Origin: Klebsiella terrigena
GTDB taxonomy: Bacteria > Pseudomonadota > Gammaproteobacteria > Enterobacterales > Enterobacteriaceae
Direction: 5' to 3'
Assembly (NCBI RefSeq): GCF_006539725.1
Contig: NZ_BJNO01000002.1
Span: 186,001-250,000, forward strand
Length of the DNA: 64,000 nucleotides
Shown: positions 60,776-64,000 of the stretch, piece after piece
How positions within the stretch are numbered: the first letter of the stretch is position 1
Layout of the letters: every line of letters starts with the position of its first letter
Program-made: the position numbers and the translations under genes
The notes under the pieces: generated by a model
Told to the model about the DNA's origin: nothing
Seen by the model: only the letters and a program-made list of their open reading frames with translations
The model's database searches: none

Positions 60776-62968
60776 TCAGAAGCTCAGGGCGTAGTTCAGA
60801 CCAAAGGTGCGGCCGCGGCCTTTGTACTCATACAGCGAACTGCTGCCGTAGGTTGGGCTGTAGAGCAGCGGCGCGCGCTGGCCCCAGATGGTGACGTAGT
60901 CTTCGTTCAGCAGGTTTTCGATGCTGAAGGTCAGCTTACCCAGCGGCAGCGCGTAGCTGCCGATAAAGTCGACGGTGTTGTAGCCATCAAGCTTGTTGCC
61001 GCTGGCGTCGCTAAGATCGAACACCTGCTGGGTTTGCACGCGCAGCGACCACGGGTCCGGCGCCCAGCCGACCCAGGCGGTGGCTTTCGACGGTGAGGCG
61101 AGGGTCACATCCCATTTCTGCCAGCTGCCTTCGCTTTTCACCTGCGATTTCAGGACGTTGAAGTTAGCTCCTGTGCTCCAGTCGCTCTGCGGGAAGGCGT
61201 AATCTACCGCCCCTTCAACGCCGTAAATACGCCGCTTATCGGACTCAACGTCAATCGTCATATCGGTGCGGTTGACGACGATGGTTTTGTCCGACGTTGA
61301 GTAGTAGGCCGCCAGCTGCGTGCGCAGGTTGTCGCCGGTGTAGCGCCAGCCCAGCTCGTAAGAGTTAACTTTTATCCCCTGCAGCGGTGAATCACCGACG
61401 TTGACGCTCGACAGCAGCGGAAGGTTGCCGTTAACGGCGGCGCCGTATTTACCGATGCCGTAGTATTTGCCCGGATCCGGCAGCTCGACGCCCTGGGAGA
61501 AGTTAAACCAGGTCTGCTGGCGGTCGGTAATGTGGGCGACAATCCCGGCATTAAACAGGAAGTTATCGTAATCAGTTTTCCCACCGGGAATGGCGTCCGC
61601 CGAGCGGGCTTTCCCGTTGGCGATGTCCTGCTGCTGCGCATAGCCGACAAAATCATTCACCCGGTTTTCCGTCCACTGGTAGCGCACGCCGCCGCTGACG
61701 GTGAAGATATCGTTCAGGTCGTAGCTGCTCTGCAGGAACGGAGCGAGATTGGTGATGCTGTAGCCCGGGTAGCGGCCAGTGGTGTAGATGGCCTGATTAT
61801 TCAGCCCGCCGGAGGCCATCGATTCGTTGAGGTCGAAGAACATCTGGTTGGCGTTGAAGGTTTCATGATCGGCGTCGAGCCCCCAGGTCAGGTCCCAGCC
61901 CTCCAGCGGCTGGCTGTTGAGGGTAATTTTGGCTCCGTACTGATCGGTATCCTGCTTCGAGGAGGAGAAGCTGCCGACCTGGCCCTTAGCGAGGGTCGGG
62001 AAGGGGTAGAAGGTCAGGGATTCATCGCGATAGTAGATCTGGCTGACCAGATTCTGACCGTAGAAGTCGGCGTCGGAATACTGGAGGCTTATCAGGTGGC
62101 GCTCGGTGCCGGGTACGCGGTCGGAGTCCAGCCCGTCGGTGGTGTAGGCCTTGCCGTCGCCGGTCACCGCCGACATGTTTTTCCCCAGGTACAGGCCGTA
62201 GTCGTCGCCCTGGCTTTTATAGTACTGCGTGACCAGCTGAAGCTGACGATTATCGTCGATGTTGATGGTGCCGGTGCCCATCACGTCGAGGCGGTCGGAG
62301 TGCTGTAAGCCGGTCTGGGTATTATCGAGGATCAGCGCATCGTTATTGCCGTCATACCAGCCGCCGAAGCGCTGATAGGCCACCGATAATCTGCCGGAGG
62401 CGTGGTCGGTACCGCCGCTCACCGCTGCCGCCACCCGCTCATCATGATCGTTGCTGTTAGCAAAACCCGTTTTGCCGCCCAGTTCGAGATCGACCTGGCG
62501 ATCCTGCTGGCCTTTTTTGGTGACAATATTGATCAGGCCGCCGGTACTGCCGCCGCCGTACAGCGAGGTGGCGCCGGAGATGACCTCGATGTGCTCGATG
62601 TTGAACGGATCGATGGCGTCGAGCTGACGGCTGTCGGTGCGGGAGGAGTTTAGCCGCACGCCGTCGATCAGCACCACGATCGCGCGACCGCGCATATTCA
62701 TGCCGTAATTTGTCCGTCCCTGGCTGCTGACGTCGATGCCTGGAATGAGCTGCGCCAGCACATCTTTGAACTCCTTGCCGCCCTGAACCTGCTGTTCAAT
62801 TTCGTGACCTTCAATAACCCAGGTGGTCTGCGCCATTTCGGCAACGGTACGGTGCGTACGGTTGGCGCTAACGATCAGGTTTTCTTCAGCCGCCTGGGTG
62901 CTAAAGACGGGGAGGGTGGTAGCCAGCAGCAGTGGGTTAAGCACCCAGAGACGCGTGTTCATTCGCAT
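60776..62968 (-). CDS. iutA: IutA-type TonB-dependent siderophore receptor (chromosomal aerobactin receptor homologue)
   Basis: 730-aa outer membrane receptor. Signal peptide to about residue 26 (FSTQAAEE), TonB box-like ENLIVSA, plug with IEGHEIEQQVQGGKEFKDVLAQLIPGIDVSS-like sequence and GATSLYGGGSTGGLINIVT, and a barrel ending in Phe (LNYALSF). It follows IutA of E. coli closely along its whole length by recall, but with scattered changes. No iucABCD genes are near, so it would import siderophores made by others or an unlinked system. A strong Fur box is 120 bp upstream and a TetR gene 257 bp upstream on the same strand. Confidence 0.88.
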   Translation of the reverse strand: MRMNTRLWVLNPLLLATTLPVFSTQAAEENLIVSANRTHRTVAEMAQTTWVIEGHEIEQQVQGGKEFKDVLAQLIPGIDVSSQGRTNYGMNMRGRAIVVLIDGVRLNSSRTDSRQLDAIDPFNIEHIEVISGATSLYGGGSTGGLINIVTKKGQQDRQVDLELGGKTGFANSNDHDERVAAAVSGGTDHASGRLSVAYQRFGGWYDGNNDALILDNTQTGLQHSDRLDVMGTGTINIDDNRQLQLVTQYYKSQGDDYGLYLGKNMSAVTGDGKAYTTDGLDSDRVPGTERHLISLQYSDADFYGQNLVSQIYYRDESLTFYPFPTLAKGQVGSFSSSKQDTDQYGAKITLNSQPLEGWDLTWGLDADHETFNANQMFFDLNESMASGGLNNQAIYTTGRYPGYSITNLAPFLQSSYDLNDIFTVSGGVRYQWTENRVNDFVGYAQQQDIANGKARSADAIPGGKTDYDNFLFNAGIVAHITDRQQTWFNFSQGVELPDPGKYYGIGKYGAAVNGNLPLLSSVNVGDSPLQGIKVNSYELGWRYTGDNLRTQLAAYYSTSDKTIVVNRTDMTIDVESDKRRIYGVEGAVDYAFPQSDWSTGANFNVLKSQVKSEGSWQKWDVTLASPSKATAWVGWAPDPWSLRVQTQQVFDLSDASGNKLDGYNTVDFIGSYALPLGKLTFSIENLLNEDYVTIWGQRAPLLYSPTYGSSSLYEYKGRGRTFGLNYALSF

Positions 62969-63088
62969 TCCTTTTATGAGTTAATTGCTTTGTTGTTAAG
63001 CATTGTTGTTCTATTTTTTCGGCGCGTGTGCACCGATTGTTACAGGGTGAAACAAATTGAAAAACTCAAATGCGAATTCTGCACGTAG

Positions 63089-63103
63089 TGATTATTGTTA
63101 TCA
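63089..63103. promoter_or_regulatory. Fur box of the iutA homologue
   Basis: TGATTATTGTTATCA matches the 7-1-7 Fur consensus at 12 of 14 positions. A second, weaker overlapping match shifted by 6 bp runs into ATATCA, making an extended Fur site. Confidence 0.8.
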
Positions 63104-63225
63104 ATATCATTTACAACAAATTAACGCTTAAAGGTGTGAAAACATTAGTGAAAATGGGGTTAAGGCAGAGGATGGTACCGGGAGACGCAGGCCCGGTGAC
63201 TGAGATCACCGGGCAGCAGAGCGGG

Positions 63226-63861
63226 TTAGTGCTGGAGGATTTGCCGCCACAGGCGCAGGGTGGTCTCGGCAATTTGCATTAATTTGCTGAAATCGGCGCC
63301 TTCACGAGCGCTGATCGACATCCCCTGCAGGACGCAGTTTAAGAACTGCGCGAGCTGGCGAACGTCGCCGTTTTCCGGAAACTCGCCGCGCAGCTGGCGC
63401 TGCTGCAGGAACTGGGTCAGCGTCTGCTCCTGCATAGCGTGCCGCGACTTAATGGTGTTGGCGATATCGGTAGAGGAGGCCGCCAGCGCCGCGGAGGTGT
63501 TGATCATAAAGCAGCCCGCCGGGGTATCTTTACTGGTAAAGCAGGTGGCGATCGCGGTGAAATAGTCCCGCAGGGCCTGGTCGACCGACTTCTCTTCGTC
63601 AAACAGCTGCGCTTCGTGTCTGGCGGCAAAGCGCGAGATATAGCGATCGAGCACCGCGCGAAACAGCCCCTCTTTATTGACGAATTCGGCGTAGAGCGTA
63701 GGGGCCTTTGCCCCGGTAGCTTCCACCAGGTCGGCAAGGGAGGTTGCCTCATACCCATGCTGCCAGAACAGCGTCATGGCCTTATCCAGCGCCGCTTCCT
63801 TGTCGAACACTTTAGGTCGGCCACGGCTTTTTTTTGTGCAACTTTGAACGTCAGTTGTCAT
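63226..63861 (-). CDS. TetR/AcrR-family transcriptional regulator (upstream of iutA)
   Basis: 211 aa from ATG 63861; ATG 63897 and 63918 are alternatives. The basic leader KKSRGRPKVFDKEAALDKAM and the helix-turn-helix YEATSLADLVEATGAKAPTLYAEFVNKEGLF are of the AcrR type. The C-terminal ligand domain includes CFTSKDTPAGCFMINTSAA with two Cys. It is on the iutA strand, separated by the Fur box. A 20-bp dyad upstream is a candidate operator, and the divergent target would lie beyond the window. Confidence 0.88.
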   Translation of the reverse strand: MTTDVQSCTKKSRGRPKVFDKEAALDKAMTLFWQHGYEATSLADLVEATGAKAPTLYAEFVNKEGLFRAVLDRYISRFAARHEAQLFDEEKSVDQALRDYFTAIATCFTSKDTPAGCFMINTSAALAASSTDIANTIKSRHAMQEQTLTQFLQQRQLRGEFPENGDVRQLAQFLNCVLQGMSISAREGADFSKLMQIAETTLRLWRQILQH

Positions 63862-63950
63862 GATGCCGCCTGTACCTATGTTGGTTTGTTGAAGGGCCAT
63901 TATAAAAATAAACGGCATAACCTGCCAGCAGAGTCAGTCCAAAAATAAAT

Positions 63951-63970
63951 AATTCATATATGTATGAATT
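63951..63970. promoter_or_regulatory. Palindrome upstream of the TetR gene (candidate operator)
   Basis: AATTCATA-TATG-TATGAATT has perfect 8-bp arms, the size and symmetry of a TetR-type operator, 90 bp before the regulator's start. Confidence 0.55.
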
Positions 63971-64000
63971 TTAAGTTGTTTATAAATAATTAAACGATCG

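Noticed and set aside
63188-63213. GCCCGGTGA...TCACCGGGC stem after the TetR gene as a terminator
   Set aside because: A good inverted repeat, but no T-run follows on the minus strand; function cannot be supported.

Overview
The window is a chromosomal segment of an enterobacterium. Almost every gene is recognisable by close protein similarity to the Escherichia coli efeB-phoH to ndh-ycfJ interval (the 23-25 min region), in the same order and orientation. GC-rich codon use and several absences point to a Klebsiella/Raoultella-type genome: no curli (csg) genes between ycdZ and ymdB, no flg flagellar operon between murJ and rne, and a chromosomal iutA-type receptor without aerobactin synthesis genes. 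The genus is inferred from recall of gene content, not from a database search.

Layout. 1-3.6 kb: the end of efeB, phoH with a Pho box, an MFS carrier and a YciI-like protein. 3.7-6.9 kb: a cassette (isochorismatase-like hydrolase, pirin, divergent LysR regulator) bracketed by two nearly identical tRNA-Ser(GGA) genes in 138-bp direct repeats. 7.1-11.6 kb: ghrA, ycdX, ycdY, ycdZ, ymdB and a TetR regulator where E. coli carries csg and clsC. 11.7-17.2 kb: opgC and opgGH for osmoregulated periplasmic glucans. 17.2-25.7 kb: yceK, msyB, mdtG, lpxL, trhO, yceO, solA, bssS, dinI, pyrC, yceB. 25.8-31 kb: mdtH, rimJ, yceH, mviM, murJ. 31-33.3 kb: a divergent MFS/LysR pair at the flg position. 33.4-38.5 kb: rne and rluC with a long regulatory intergenic. 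38.6-49.4 kb: yceF, then the yceD-rpmF-plsX-fabHDG-acpP-fabF-pabC-mltG-tmk-holB supercluster joining ribosome, lipid, cell-wall and DNA synthesis. 49.4-60.7 kb: ycfH, ptsG, fhuE, hinT, ycfL, lpoB, thiK, nagZ, ycfP, ndh, ycfJ. 60.8-64 kb: the iutA homologue with a Fur box and a TetR regulator.

Most of the window is conserved housekeeping sequence. The regulatory sites read directly are Pho, CRP, LexA, PurR, Mlc, Fur and FNR boxes and a likely SgrS target. The least explained signals are a highly base-paired RNA-like element on the minus strand between the dinI stop codon and its terminator, the tRNA-Ser duplication in which the two copies have unrelated promoters, an expanded Arg/Asp/Asn repeat in RNase E, and inverted-repeat clusters between rne and rluC. 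No CRISPR array, insertion sequence or prophage was seen.
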